Shown here: piece by piece, positions 1 through 12,079 of the stretch
Layout: each line of letters begins with the position of its first letter
Numbering within the stretch: position 1 is the stretch's first letter
Assembly (NCBI GenBank): GCA_030068075.1
Contig: CM057826.1
Span: 65,941,312 to 66,005,311 of the forward strand
Direction: 5' to 3'
Origin: Paguma larvata
Taxonomy: Eukaryota; Chordata; Mammalia; Carnivora; Viverridae
Length of the DNA stretch: 64,000 nt
The notes under the pieces: generated by a model
Seen by the model: only the letters and a program-made list of their open reading frames with translations
What the model was told of the DNA's origin: nothing
Database searches by the model: none
Translations under genes and position numbers: made by a program

Positions 1-66
1 CTCTGCTCCTTCCACCCCATGTTCTATCTCTCAAAAATAAACAAACATTAAAAAAAATTTTTTAAA
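1..66 (+). mobile_element. 3' tail of a felid CAN-SINE (SINEC_Fc-like), cut by the window edge
   Basis: The window opens inside the CT-rich part of a SINE (CTCTGCTCC) and runs through TCTCTCAAAAATAAACAAAC into an A-rich tail. The same ending is seen in the full-length copies elsewhere in the window. The tRNA-like head lies outside the window. Confidence 0.85.
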
Positions 67-1439
67 GAAAAGGACATCCTAAAGTGCTAGTGGATATAAA
101 CCATGAGTCAACAATTTTTGTGATCAAACATTAAAAGCAGAAACACCTTCTTTCTCTCTTATTGCTTCTGCATACTTTTTTTTTCTCTCTTTTGCAAATA
201 CTCAGAGTCATTTAGTTTTCTCCAAGCATTAACATCTACCCACATGACAGTGTTTAAAATCCAATAGGCCTGGAAGTGCTTCTCTCTTCCCCCCTCTATG
301 CCCTCCAATCTCTACTACCACTCTCAGTTGCTGACTCCAAAATGGCACTAGGCTAAGAAAATAAAGAAGTCAAAGGATTATGCCATTTCTTAGCAATTGT
401 CATTTTCCCTTTCATTGAAGATGCAATTTAACAGCTGAAAGTGAAAACTGAAAAGAATGAGCAATTCCTTTATTCAGGACTCTGTAGAAACATAACAATA
501 TTAGGCAGCTGCCTTGAGGAGACACAGCAAGCTTATTTATTGTAAGAGGCAGTACAGAGACTCTTTGGAAAAAAATAAACCTGTGTGTTCCTGCAGCCTT
601 TTGGATTGTTATAATTTGAATGTGATAATATGCCCTTCTCTCCATATGTTCATCCTTACATTCTTGTGTAGATTCAACGCGATGTCAACTAAGTGGAATT
701 GCACATGGTAGCCTAATGCACAGGGTCTAACGACTTCATTTTATTCCTTTTCATTTGAAAACAGAAAGGAAGTCTGACTAAAAGTTCAACAATTAAGTGA
801 TCTGAACTATATTAGATATCACATCACAATTCCATTTCAGTTTGAAAGCTCCTGGGTTTGTGTGTCACTGCCAGCCTGAAAGGACAGGCTGCAAATGACC
901 TTGGTTTGGGTCTATCCCCAGAACATATATCTTAGGGGGACTCCCTTAGGTTTGTCAGCCTTTATTCGCTAGTGTCCTTGACATAGAACACTGCCTGTAT
1001 AACCCTGGACAGGCTCTCAGTCTGTCTAGGAAAGTAGAAGTGATTCCGTCAATAAATCTCATCATACATAAATACCTGAGGATGTCCCAACAGACCACCT
1101 GAAGAGCAAGTTCTGAATTTCAAAGACATGCTTCCTGATTCTATAATTACAGAGCTGATAGTGAAGTCACAGAAAGCTCCTGGGGAGTGAGGAGGAACTT
1201 AAATAAGAAGGTAGACTCCTGGTTATGAAACAATGCTGACTACAGCTGTGTGATCTAAACTTTGAAGATATAAAAGACACTTTATAAAAGCATAGGCACT
1301 TGGCTTCATATTCGGCATGTCCAGAAAAACAAACTTAAAAGATTTTACACCACTCAAAGATATTCAGGGAAAGCAGGCCATTCAGAAAAGACTTATCTAA
1401 CTTTCCACCCAGCTAGTGATAGACATTTATGAAACAAAT
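67..1439. other. Unassigned AT-rich sequence
   Basis: I recognise no repeat family, exon or RNA gene here. Two opposing short open frames (412-645 minus, 514-711 plus) overlap each other and show no recognisable domain. They look like chance. Confidence 0.5.
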
Positions 1440-1800
1440 CTATTATACTGAATGAGAGACACGGTACTAAGCATTAAGCCTATAGAAATATAGAAACTGG
1501 AAACAAAGCTTAAACCTCAAGAAGTTCATTATACAATTTGAAAGACAAATAAATACAAAACTACAATCTGAAGTTCGCCAAATTTGTCAAAGATTCTGTG
1601 AAGTCATTTCCAATGACTGCTATCAATTGTACTATATCCATAAAGATAGGACATACAGATCTCAAAGATTAACAGAAAAGCCTTGCTAATAAAGATAAAT
1701 AAATACACCAAGTTTTTGACATCATACAAGTCAAAGAATAGAGGGTGTTCTGAGAGAAGTACAAGATTCTAATCACACTCTGGGTACAACTTCAACATTT
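1440..1800 (+). repeat. Probable ancient L2 fragment
   Basis: The order 'GGTACTAAGCATTAAG ... CCTCAAGAAGTTCATTATAC ... GACAAATAAATACAAAAC' resembles the decayed L2 3' region (consensus sense: abundance phrase, then 'ctcaaggagcttacagt', then 'gacagataaataa'). It is strongly diverged and the boundaries are approximate. Confidence 0.4.
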
Positions 1801-2437
1801 TGGCTAAGTCTTTTAATATTTCTGGCTCTGTTTCTTTAGCCCTTAAAATGTTATAAAATATTTCTAAAGTTTGTCATAGTACTAAAACAATATCATATGT
1901 ATTAAACACGGGATATCATAAAATGTTTCACATTTTAAACTTTTACTCTACATTTAATTTTTTGATGATTCAGTCATCATTACAATGTCAACATATAAAC
2001 AGAGGTAAATGCACACTGGGATTTTGGTTCATTTTATTCGTCACTGTATTGTCTTAGTCTCTATATCAGTCAGGGACCCCACAAGAAACAAATAACATAT
2101 TCTGGGATATGCCAATGAAGGTCAAAATGCTATTGACAAAGCTAAGCATGTAGAAGAACTACAAAGGATAGTGGAATAACAAGAAGAGACAGGGGTTAAC
2201 AGAACCCAAAAGAATAGAGTTGTGTAAAAGAGGCCGCCTCTAGTCAAAGGACCTACACACTTGAAGCAATCCTACAGAGACGTCCAATGGCCAAACCAAA
2301 CTGGAATCCACAGTCTTCTGAGGAGGATAGTAGGACAGACAATAATGAATAAGATCTGGAATGATGTCAGAAGGTATCTAGAATGGTCCACAATTTTTCC
2401 CCAGCAGGATCTACTCTTATCCTTTATCCAGATAAAA
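1801..2437. other. Unassigned sequence, possibly containing an old repeat
   Basis: AT-rich DNA. From about 2063 the phrase ATCAGTCAGGGACCCCACAA resembles the edge of an old interspersed repeat that I cannot name. The 81-codon frame at 2261-2506 runs into the L1 that follows and is not a gene. Confidence 0.35.
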
Positions 2438-3015
2438 AGTGTGTCAGCCATTATGGAAAATGGTATGGCGGTTCCTCAAAAAATTAAAAATTTAACTATC
2501 ATATGATCTAGCAATCCTATGCCTGGGTATATAACCAATGGAAATTAAACTAGCATCTAAAAAAAGATACCGGCACACCCATGTTCATCGCAGCATTATT
2601 CACAGCAGCCAAGATATGGAAAAAACCTAAATGCCCTTTCATGGATCAAAGAAATGTGACTTATATATAGATACATAATGGAATATTATTCAAACTTAAA
2701 AGAGAAGGAAATTCTCCATTTGCAACAATATGGATGACACCAGAGGGGGTTATATTAAGTGAAATAAAACAGAGAAGGACAAATACTGTAAGATATCACT
2801 CATTCTAAAAATAAATAAAATAAAATAAAAGCCAATTTCATGAAAACAGAATAGAATGGTTGTTGCCTGAGGCTGGGGAAGAGAAAAATGGGGTGGTGCA
2901 AGTCAAAGGATATAAAAGTTTAGTTTAAGAATAAGTTCTAAGGCTATAGTGTACAGCATGGTGACTCTAGTTAATAATACTTGTATACTCAAAAGTTTCT
3001 GAAAGTAGCTATTTT

Positions 3016-3240
3016 TTTTAAGAGAGCAAGAGAGAGCACGTGAGCAAAAGTGAACAGGGCAGGGAGGGGGGCAGAGAGAGAGATAATCGAGGGGGAGGGA
3101 GAGAAAGAGAAAGAGAAGGAGGGTTCACCTGAAGAAGGGCACAAGCTCACTCAATGTGGGACTCAAACTCATGAATCGTGAGACAGATCATGACATGAGA
3201 CAAAGTCAGATGCTTAACAACTGAGCCACCCAGGTGCCCA
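3016..3240 (-). mobile_element. CAN-SINE inside the old L1
   Basis: Read on the minus strand it starts with the tRNA-like head (on the plus strand ACTGAGCCACCCAGGTGCCC, ending at 3240) and ends in a poly(A), seen here as T-rich sequence. Imperfect target-site duplications flank it: CTGAAAGTAGCTATTTT at 2999-3015 and CTGAGAGTAGATTTT at 3241-3255. Divergence suggests an older member of the family. Confidence 0.9.
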
Positions 3241-3358
3241 CTGAGAGTAGATTTTAATCATTCTCACCATTGAAGGCAAAAAAAAGAATAACTATGTGAG
3301 ATGATGGATGTATTAATTATCCTGATCTTGGCCATCATTCCACAATGTATAAAGAATC

Positions 3359-3470
3359 ATCACATCAAAGACTTTTTTTTTATTATAATAGTTTATTTTC
3401 AAATTGGTTTACATATAACACCCAGTGTTCATCCCAACACGTGCCCTCTTTAATATCACATCAAAGACTT
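3359..3470 (-). mobile_element. 80-bp 5'-truncated L1 stub with perfect target-site duplication
   Basis: Only the last ~80 nt of a carnivore L1 (3375-3454) was inserted, in reverse. It matches the 3' end of the L1 at 26318-26395 at nearly every base, including AACACTGGGTGTTATATG and GAAAATAAACTATTATA. The duplication ATCACATCAAAGACTT (16 bp, perfect) occupies 3359-3374 and 3455-3470. The target reads TTT/AAAG on the element's strand, which suits the L1 endonuclease. Confidence 0.93.
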
Positions 3471-3530
3471 TAAATATATATATAATATTTGTCAAATCTT
3501 CCTCAATAAAGTTAAATTAAAAAAAATTTA

Positions 3531-6430
3531 AACCCTGTGTTCTCAATACAGATGTTATACAATGTGTCATCAGTTAATGCATTAGAACAGGCTGATGTCA
3601 ATTTAGTCAAGTCCCACTCAAACCTAAAATGTTAGTCACCAGTTGTGTCCATGATATGAGAAAGAGGAAAGGAAAATACAGTATAAAACATAACTACTAC
3701 AGTCACTGCTCTTCTAGCTAGTCACGAAACCTGAGCTGATGACCTTCTGCCATCCCATCTCCTGTTTCCATCCTTTCCACCAGGACTTCAACTAGACAAA
3801 AACGTTACCTGATGGTGTAGCCCTACTTTCTATTTCTACAAAATCTAAGGCTTCAGCAGTCTTGTCTTAATCGGATTGCTGCAGTCTTCCATCGACCAGA
3901 ACTAGTGAGTATAGATTGCTGAATGTATAAGAAATTCCCCATTAAATCCCCCTGGGTCCCCTGATGCTCTTTGCTCTTAATGAGTATCAGAAATCATGTT
4001 TCTTTCTGGTAATTGCAACAATCACCCCAGATAGAACAATGACCTTTTCCTCTGTCACAAGGAAACCAAAATAACCAGAGTGACCAGTACATCAGAACAA
4101 TGACTGCTTGCTGGTAAAATAATTCCTTTTCATCCTAAGCCCCCCAAAACCACCAAGGCCATAATTACAGAGAGGGAGCCAATGTTTCCCAAATGGGTTG
4201 TTAGGTATAAGAGGAAGACTCTCTCTCATTTTCACTCTTTGGTTCCAGGGGCCACGTATTCTGGCTAACCGAGAAAATAGTGTTTGAGTAACTGAGAGCA
4301 GTGCTGTTTCTGGTATATGAATCTTATCACACAGCATCTCAACTTGACAAGGTGTTTCCTAGCTAGAAATGTAAGTTAGCTTCCAGCACACCATCCCATC
4401 ATCCTATGGAGCCAAGTGTTTCTCAGCAAGGAAGCACAGGCTGCGACCATGGATGTATGCCTGTGTTTCTGCGCTTACTCTGCTGTAAAATATGTACCCT
4501 TGCTAGAGGTGATGTCATGTAGTAGACCATGGCAAGGAAGAAAACATTTCTCGGATACATAGATGCTGGTTTGTGCTATCCTGAAATATGAATCTAGCCC
4601 TGCAAAGAGAAAGCTATGCCCTCCCTATCTAAAGGTGGTCAAATATAACTAATATACTACCAGGTTGCCTGCTGGTCCTCGAAAATGGTGCCTCATCAGG
4701 AGTTAGGTGTTGGTATATATTGTTGATGGTTAGGACAGTCACGATTGGCAGTAGCCACTGAGGAGAATACTCCAAGTTTGAACCCATGCATAACTTCCCT
4801 TCCTGCCATTCCAGACACTTTGCAGCTGGACTCACTGGATGGAAGTAGGCAACTGAGGGAAAAAGACTGGCAATCAGGAGAAAGAAAATCGTGTTCCTCT
4901 CCGCAGTGAACGTCCTGGGATGGGCATTATGTGGAACAGGAGTATCTTCACATGCCGTACCCATTCTGAGAGATACAGTCATACCTCTCTCTCAGATGTC
5001 CTTTCCAATTTTTCAAGTTTGTTATTTCCAAATCCCTGATTAGTCCACCAGCCCGTTAGCTGCTGCCCATGAATCACTGTAGGTCTATACTTTAGGCTGT
5101 CTCCCTTTCCACACAAAATAAACAACCAGATGGTCTTTTTTAAAAAACAACCACATGTCCTATAACAAGTTCTTCTCACATGGAGGATTTCTGTTGACCA
5201 GTGTCTTTCAGGCCATCCTGAGTGGAACTGTAGTGTAGCAGCCAAATCCTTCTTACTGTCACTAACATATAGACTGGGCTTATGCTTTTTTCTCCCCAAT
5301 CCACAAGTCAGTACACCAATATGGAAGCTTTTCCAATTACTAAGTATATTTTTTTACAATTGGGAAAAATAAGCTGAGTATGTGTTCATTTTCTCTTTGG
5401 ATACACCTTTGGATTCACATTGTGCAGGACTCTGTATCCATAAACTCCTATTACGTCTTGTGAACTACCATGTCGTTTTGGGTCTCTGAGGATCTTAAGT
5501 TCAGAGTCAGTACCCAATGAACACTGAAAATCTGAGTTCGATTCTGTCCTGTGCATAATCACCCTGGAAAATGGCTCTAGGAATATCTGGAGAAGGCTTA
5601 TGGGTTTGTTACACAGCTGTTCCTCAAAAAGACTTTACTTCACCTTCACTCAAGGGACTCTGGGTCTGTGCGCTGACTTAGGAAGTGGGTAAATCCCATT
5701 TGAGGTAATTCAATCTGGTTTTCTTCCCAGCCAGGCTTTTAAAAAAATAAGCATTTTCTTAGACTATCCATCTATAACATTCCATGCAGAAATTCCTGCA
5801 GGCCAAAATCCTCTAATTATCATTTTAGACATGATTTTATTGTAGTAATTGCATTACTACCTGTTTTCTACAACTCCATATGACATTATTACCACTGAGA
5901 TAAAAAACCCAATTTCAGTAAATGTCCCTACATCGTATCTAACCTACAGAGCACTGACCAATTGAAAGGTCTTCAAAAATGGTGGTGTGCTCCTTACCAA
6001 TGACTTCCTAATGCTCCAGTTACAATGTGCTCCCTCCACATTCTCCCGGAGGATGTGAGTTAAAGTGACTGAGTTGGTTCCATCTAATAAATCCATTCCA
6101 AAATTCCCATTTCCTACAGCATCAGACTCCTACCTCTTCAGAATGCAGACATGGGGAAAGCTAGCATTTTAACCTTATTAACTGTAAGCCAACTGTGGGT
6201 TCAGGTTTGGGTCAGCCATTCCAGACAACTACTCACATCTCTATCAAGTGTGGGAGCCAAAATATTATGTCCTGAATCCTAAATGAATATACTCACTTCT
6301 ATGAATTCAGCTTTTTCTGGTTATATTTCACCAATGTTGCTCAAATACCCCAAGAATCCACTTATAGCTTACTTTGCAGGTTCCTAATGATGGATAATGG
6401 CAAGGGCATTTTGTTCTTTTTGTTTTTTTT
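3531..6430. other. Unassigned block, no gene supported
   Basis: About 2.9 kb in which I cannot name any repeat or exon. Two minus-strand frames, 4979-5299 (106 codons) and 4629-4982 (117 codons), overlap by 4 nt. Neither shows a motif I recognise and neither has visible splice or promoter context. The block may hide a strongly decayed interspersed element; a profile search would be needed to tell. Confidence 0.45.
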
Positions 6431-6439
6431 GAAGCATAT

Positions 6440-9297
6440 TTCTTTTTCAGTTACTTTTTTATTGAGATATAAAATACATTATGGTTGCAAGAATGGCATA
6501 AAGAACTTTAATGTAATATTTACCTTGATTCAATAAGCATTAATCTTTTGCCCAATTTATACTTTCGTTTCTCTTTCTCTACATACACATCCTTGTTCAC
6601 TTTTTTTCTGAATCATTTTTCATTTGAGAATATTGCAGACATATAGTGTTACCCCAAAGTACTTCAATACGTATTTTCCAAGAACAAGAACACACTCTCA
6701 TATAAGCACTATACAGTTACCAAAATTAGGAAATTTGTTGGAGACAAATATTTTTAAGTTAATTATCTATATTTGCAATTTGCCAATTTTCCCAACAATG
6801 TGCTCTACAATGATTTTTCCCAGATAATAAAATATATATTTATTGTTTGGAAGTATAGCTTTCTTTTTTATTATTGTGGTAAGAACAGTTACGAACTACC
6901 TCCTTAACATATTTTGAAGCACATAATCCAGTATTGTTAGCTATAGACACAATACCATGCAGATCTCTAGAACTTACTCATTTTCTGTAACTGAAATTTT
7001 ATATCCAAGAATAGCTACTCCCCATTTCCTTCTCTAGGTCCCTGGTAACCACCATTCCTCTCTATTTCCCTAAATCTGAACATTTTAGGTACCTCACAGT
7101 AGTGGAATCATGCAGTACTTGCCCTTCTCTGACTAGTTTATTTTTTTAGTGCAATGTGCTCCAAATTCATCCATGTTATCATATGTGGCAGGATTTCCTT
7201 CTTTTTTAATGTATTGTATGTATATGCTGTATTTTATTCATCAATTCATCTTTCAAAGAACATTTGGGTTGTTTCCAAATCTTGACTATCGTGAATAATT
7301 TTGTAAAGAACATGGCAGTGTAGATACTTCTTTGAGATCCTGATTTCATATATACTCAGACGTGAGATTGATGGATGTTTTCTTTTGTATTTTGTAGCAA
7401 ATTTCATAGCATAATTCTACTTTTGATTTTTTTAGGGATCTCCACACTGTTTTCTATAGTGGCTGCACCATTTTACATTCCCACGCAAAGTGTTCGAGGG
7501 GTCGAATTCCTGTACATTCTTACCAATACTTGCTGTCTTCTGTTTTTTGATAATAGTTATCTTAACATCGTAACTGTTGGATGATATTTAATTATGGTTT
7601 CATTTTTATTTCCCTGATGACTAATGACGTGAGCAACTTTTCATGTATGAGTTGGCCATTTGTATGTCTTCTCTGGAGAAAGGTCTAGTCTTTGTCCTTT
7701 TAAAATTAGATTACTTGTTTTTAAGCTATTGAGTTGTAGGAATTTCTTATATGTTTAAAATATTGACCCTTAATCAGATATATACTTTACAAATAATTTC
7801 TCTCATTTCCTAAGTTGTCTTTTCACTTTGTTGATGATTTCCTTTGCTGTGCAGAAGCGTTTTAGTTTGACACAATCCCACTTGTCTGTTTTTGCTGTTT
7901 TTGTTTTTGTTCCATGTGCCATGGTGTTTTGTTCCATGTGCCATGGTGTTATAGCCAAGAAATAATTGCCTAGACCAATATCATAAAGCTTTGTCCTACA
8001 TTTTCTTCTAGAAATTCTACAGTTTTGATTCTTATGTATGAGTCTTTAATCAATTTTGAATTGATTTTTGTGTACAGTGTAAGATAGGGTTTCAATTTCA
8101 TTCTTTTGCATATGTATAGCCAGTTTTCCCAACACCATTTGTTCAGGAGACAATCCTTTCCCCATTATGTATTCTTGGCACTTTTGTTGAAGATCAGTTG
8201 ACTGTTAACTGCATATGTTTGATTTTGGACTCTATTCTGTTCCATTGGCCTGTACGTCTGATTTTATGCCTCTACATTTGTTCTTAAGATTGCTTTGGCT
8301 ATTTGAGGTTTTTGTCATTCTATATGCAGTTTAGGATTGCTTTTTCTGTTTCTGTTAAAAAAATGCCATTGGGATTTTGATAGGCATTATATCAACTCTG
8401 TAGATCATTTTGGGTAGTATGAATATTTTAACACTAATTTTCCAATTTGAGAACATAGGATATCTTTCCATTTGTTTGTGTCTTTATTTTTCATTAATAT
8501 GCTGTGGTTTTAAATGTAGAAGTATTTTACCTCCTTGGTTAAGTTTATTCCCAAGTATTTTATTCTTTGTGGTGGTATTATAAATGGAATGGCTTTCTTA
8601 ATTTTCTTTTTGAACTGTTCCTTTGTAGCGTATAGAAACACAAGGGATTTTTGTATGTTGATTCGGTATCCTACAAATTTATCAATTCCTATTTTTGTAT
8701 AGTCTTTAGGATTCTACATATAAGATCGTGTCATCTGCAAACAAGTAATGTTACTTCTTTCTGATTTATATGTCTTTTATTTCTTTTTCTTACTTAATTA
8801 TTATGGCTAGGACTTCAAGCACTGTGTTTAATAGAAGTGTTAAGAGTGAGCATCCTTGCCTTCTTCCTGATCTTAGGAGAGAAACTTTTTAATTTTTCAC
8901 TATTGAGTGTGATGTTAATTGTGGGATTTTCAAAAATGGACCTTATTATGTTGAGGTAAATTACTTCTATGCCTGGTTTTTGTAATGAAAGTGTGTTGAA
9001 TTTTATCAAATGCATTTTTTGTGTCTATTGAGATGATCATGTATGACTTATCCTTTATTTTATCTTTTTCCTTAATTCTATTAAGGTGGTATAATACATT
9101 AGTTGATTTGTGTATGTTGAACTATACTTGAATCCCAGGGTGAAATCCTTCTTGGTTATAGTGTATTATCCTTTTAATGTAGCATTTTGTCATGGATTTT
9201 TATATCTATGTTCATTGTAGGTATTGGCCTATAGTTTGTTTGTTTGTTTTGTAGTATCTTTGTTTGGTTTTGATATCAGGATAATGCTAACAGTATC
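6440..9297 (-). mobile_element. Ancient L1 (L1M type): ORF2 and 3' UTR, minus strand
   Basis: Read on the minus strand this follows L1 ORF2 from just upstream of the reverse-transcriptase core to the 3' UTR. The active-site region is recognisable at about 8724-8745, where CATCTGCAAACAAG reverse-complements to a codon string for L-F-A-D-D. Later landmarks on the plus strand are TTTGCTGTGCAGAAGCG (7843-7859) and AGTGGCTGCACCATTTTACA (about 7459-7478). Many stops and indels break the frame. The leftmost part (6440-6840) resembles an ancient L1 3' UTR but could be a separate old element. Together with 9298-9838 it forms one inverted insertion. Confidence 0.8.
7907..7950. repeat. Perfect 22-bp tandem duplication inside the ancient L1
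   Basis: TTGTTCCATGTGCCATGGTGTT occurs twice back to back (7907-7928 and 7929-7950) without a mismatch. The surrounding L1 is heavily diverged, so the duplication is probably much younger than the element. Confidence 0.95.
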
Positions 9298-9838
9298 TTG
9301 GACAATTATACACTAACAAATTGGTTAACTTAGAAGAAATTAATCCTTGAGGTGCCTGGGTGACTCAGTTGGTTAAGCATCTGACTCTGGATTTTGGCTC
9401 AGGTTATGATCTCATAATTTATGAGTTTGAGCCCTGCATTGGACTCTGCACTGACAGCACAGAGCCTTATTGGGGTTCCCTCTCTCTCTCTCTCTCTGTC
9501 TCTCTCCTTCTCTTAATTCATGCACAGGTTCTCTCTCTTTATCTCTTTCAAAATAAACCACCTTAAAAAAATTAATTCTTAAAATCATACAACTTAACAA
9601 GACTTAATCATGAAGTAAAGGAAAACCTAAATAACAAATTTAGGAGACTGTACCAATAATAAAAAAAAAAATTCCCAACAAAGAATAACCCAGGACCAAA
9701 CGACTTCACTGGTAAATGTTACCAAACATTTAAAAAAGAATTAACACCAAGCTTTCATAAACTCTTTCAAGACATTTAAGAAAACAGAATACTTCCAAAC
9801 TTATTTTATAAAACCATTTACTCTTGTAGTATATGGAC
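9298..9838 (+). mobile_element. Inverted 5' segment of the ancient L1
   Basis: In plus orientation this matches the part of L1 ORF2 just before the reverse-transcriptase core: '...CCCAACAAAGAATAACCCAGG' and 'AAGAATTAACACCAAGC', encoding the decayed N-P-R-T-K-R-L-H-W-like stretch ahead of the catalytic region. It lies directly against the minus-strand L1 segment, and its outer edge (~9838) ends close to where the minus-strand segment begins in L1 coordinates. A SINE (9349-9568) later landed inside it. Confidence 0.75.
9349..9568 (+). mobile_element. CAN-SINE inside the inverted L1 segment
   Basis: The head GTGCCTGGGTGACTCAGTTG is followed by a CT-rich block and a short A-tail. The near-perfect target-site duplication is AAATTAATCCTT (9337-9348) against AAATTAATTCTT (9569-9580). 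The short opposing frames over it are artefacts of the CT/GA block. Confidence 0.92.
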
Positions 9839-11170
9839 TTTTTTTTTAGAGCAGTCCTGGTCAATGTTGGGATGTATCTGTCTTCATGGACCACAAGGAT
9901 ATGTGCAGTGCGTGAATGCCCAAGAAGATAGTTATCAACTTCTGAAGCAACTGAAACACTATCACAACTGAAACACTATCTCAAGGGCAGTCACTGAAAA
10001 AGTTTAAGCAGAGGAAAGTTCATTCTCTCAGATTACCAAGGAACAAGAACAAGCTCCCTCTTCCAAGAAGAGAGGTTCTGGGGAAATCAGAAGTAAAAAT
10101 TTCTCAGCCTTGTTCATGTCTAATCTCATTCAATTAGTCAGTGTCACTATTTTTCTACCAATTCCCTTACTTACCAAAGAGATTTGCTAGTGTTGTGGGT
10201 TTAGTTAGCATGACAGTTCTTCATCCCTTATAGTCAGAATCTAGTTGGCAAACACAGCAGCCCAGACTTGACTTCACAAGGAAGGGACCAAGAGATATGA
10301 TCTCACTTTCTTTCTTCTGATCTCCTGTAAAAACTCCCCTTTGTCAAAACCCAACCCGAACCATAGGGAAAGTGAAGCCTCTTAAGATAGTCCATTTGAG
10401 TCAGCCTCCCGGACAGAGAACAGAGTGGAGAAGAGTCAAAAATGGGTCTGGAACAGGAAACAACAGATAGATAATATAGGACCAAAAACGCTACTCTAGC
10501 TAACTGACATCAGGTGAAAATTTTGAAAAACAACCTCAGGAAGGTTAAAGAATCAGACTCAGAAATGAGCAGAAACAAAGACCATAAATAGGACCTGTAA
10601 TCTAATGAGGATGAATTCTGTCACTTTATTCTAGTTTCAAATTCTAGAGTGGGTTTAGGGGTTTAGTGTACCTTGGTTAATGTGCCATATTTATTTAAGA
10701 AGGACAACATCCCTAATTTAGTACCATCAGAATATACCCAATGGTTAAGGATTAATATCCCAAATGGAAAGCAGAATAAAAGTATGTGAGCCTGCCACAA
10801 AATAGCAATTGTCTACTTTAACCACGGAGGGATTCTCTGTAGGACTACAAGGCAGCCTCGACCTGCACACCCAGGAAGTTCTGCTACTTTTGTTGCAGTT
10901 CCACAGACTACACAAGCACACAACAAACAAATAAAAACAAACCAAAAAAACAAACAAACTAGCTAACAAAAAATGATGGAACACTAAGCAATAGTTCCAA
11001 AGTCTGGTCGAGCTAGGATTATTTGGATGCTGTCCCCACACTGAACATCCATGGCACTCTGGCTAAATCTTTTGCGTGTTTATAAATTTCACTTAGATTA
11101 TTTTAATTTAAGAATGTGTCACATCATACCTATTCAACCACACATGCTGGTGAGGCAGGATCCTGAGTTA
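9839..11170. other. Unassigned sequence
   Basis: No repeat family or exon recognised. The minus-strand frame at 10745-11041 (98 codons) crosses low-complexity AAACAAACAAA sequence and has no recognisable domain. Confidence 0.45.
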
Positions 11171-11262
11171 ATTGTTTTTGTATTTCCCTAGCACCTAGTT
11201 TCATGTCTTAAGCACCAAGCTCAATAAATACTAATTGAACAAATGAATAAATGAATGAAAAT
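11171..11262 (+). repeat. L2 3' end
   Basis: CCTAGCACCTAGTTTCATG, then GCTCAATAAATAC, then repeated AATGAATAAATGAATGAA is the typical ending of ancient L2 copies, where the terminal TGAA units form the tail. Confidence 0.7.
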
Positions 11263-12079
11263 AGTAACCTCTTGAACCATCCAATAAAGATTAAGTTTGA
11301 TTTAATTTAGGATACATTTTACTATGTTCTCCTGTTCTCCACCAGGGTTTATGTGTTATTCTTTTAAAGTAAAAAAGTAATGCTTTAGCAATAATCTATT
11401 CCATAAAATTATATGAAAGAAGGCTTCAGTGTGAACACCTATGGCAGATGGAGACTCTGATTCAAGTGGCCATTTCTACGGTCTCTGGAGACCAAGGCAA
11501 AGTCCTTGGCATAAGCTTCCTTCTCGCTTAACAGATCTCTCGGTAATATTTCCCAAAGGAGCAAAAAGCTCTTTGAATTTATTTTTCTGCTGCTAAGAAA
11601 ATCACCTTATATGTGTCAAATATCAGTGCTTCAATGGAAAACATTTGTTACCTGATTTAAAAACAAGTTAGAATTAGCTACAGTTATGATTCAGTTGATG
11701 AACCACAGTAGCTTCTTGTTGATTTTAAATGACCAGCCTTTAAAAACAGCCCCTTTTAATAGAAAATAGGTTTTATCTTTATCCTTAATCACTCAATTGC
11801 TATAATATCTCAAAGGAATTTTTAAAAAATAAAATAGAAAAGAACGCGCCTGGATGTAGATTAAAAACAAGCTTAATGAGTTGGAAACATATTGCATTGG
11901 TCACTTTCTACATACACATGCTAACTGGGCCATTTGATATCTTGCCATTTTGTGCAATTTGCCATGGTATGCTTTGTTTGTACACACATATGCTAGCTGC
12001 GCCATTTGGTATCTAAAAAGAAGGACTATTATACTACTTATACTACTTACTACTACTTTATAATACTAAAATATTAAGA
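11263..12079. other. Unassigned sequence with an imperfect direct repeat
   Basis: No family recognised. Two ~32-bp copies lie 72 bp apart at 11911-11942 and 11983-12014 and share ATGCTARCTG and GCCATTTGRTATCT. The interval between them also contains GCCATTTTG and GCCATGG. Confidence 0.5.

Larger units (their letters stand above)
2438..3530 (+). mobile_element. Old L1 3' end (L1MA/L1MB-like), interrupted twice
   Basis: The sequence from 'CAGCCATTATGGAAAATGG' through 'AATGGAATATTATTC' to 'GTACAGCATGGTGACTCTAG' and 'ACAATGTATAAAGAATCAT' follows the end of L1 ORF2 and the 3' UTR of the old mammalian L1M group, ending in an A-rich stretch at about 3515-3527. It is 5' truncated and no long frame survives. 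A SINE (3016-3240) and a younger L1 stub (3375-3454) sit inside it, so it predates both. Confidence 0.8.

Noticed and set aside
4629..5299. Two overlapping minus-strand frames (117 and 106 codons) as a possible gene or retroviral remnant
   Set aside because: The translations contain no motif I recognise, the frames are short, and there is no promoter, splice or LTR context. Calling them a viral remnant would be a guess.
9360..9600. Opposed serine/leucine-rich and arginine/glutamate-rich short frames
   Set aside because: They are translations of the CT/GA block of a SINE.
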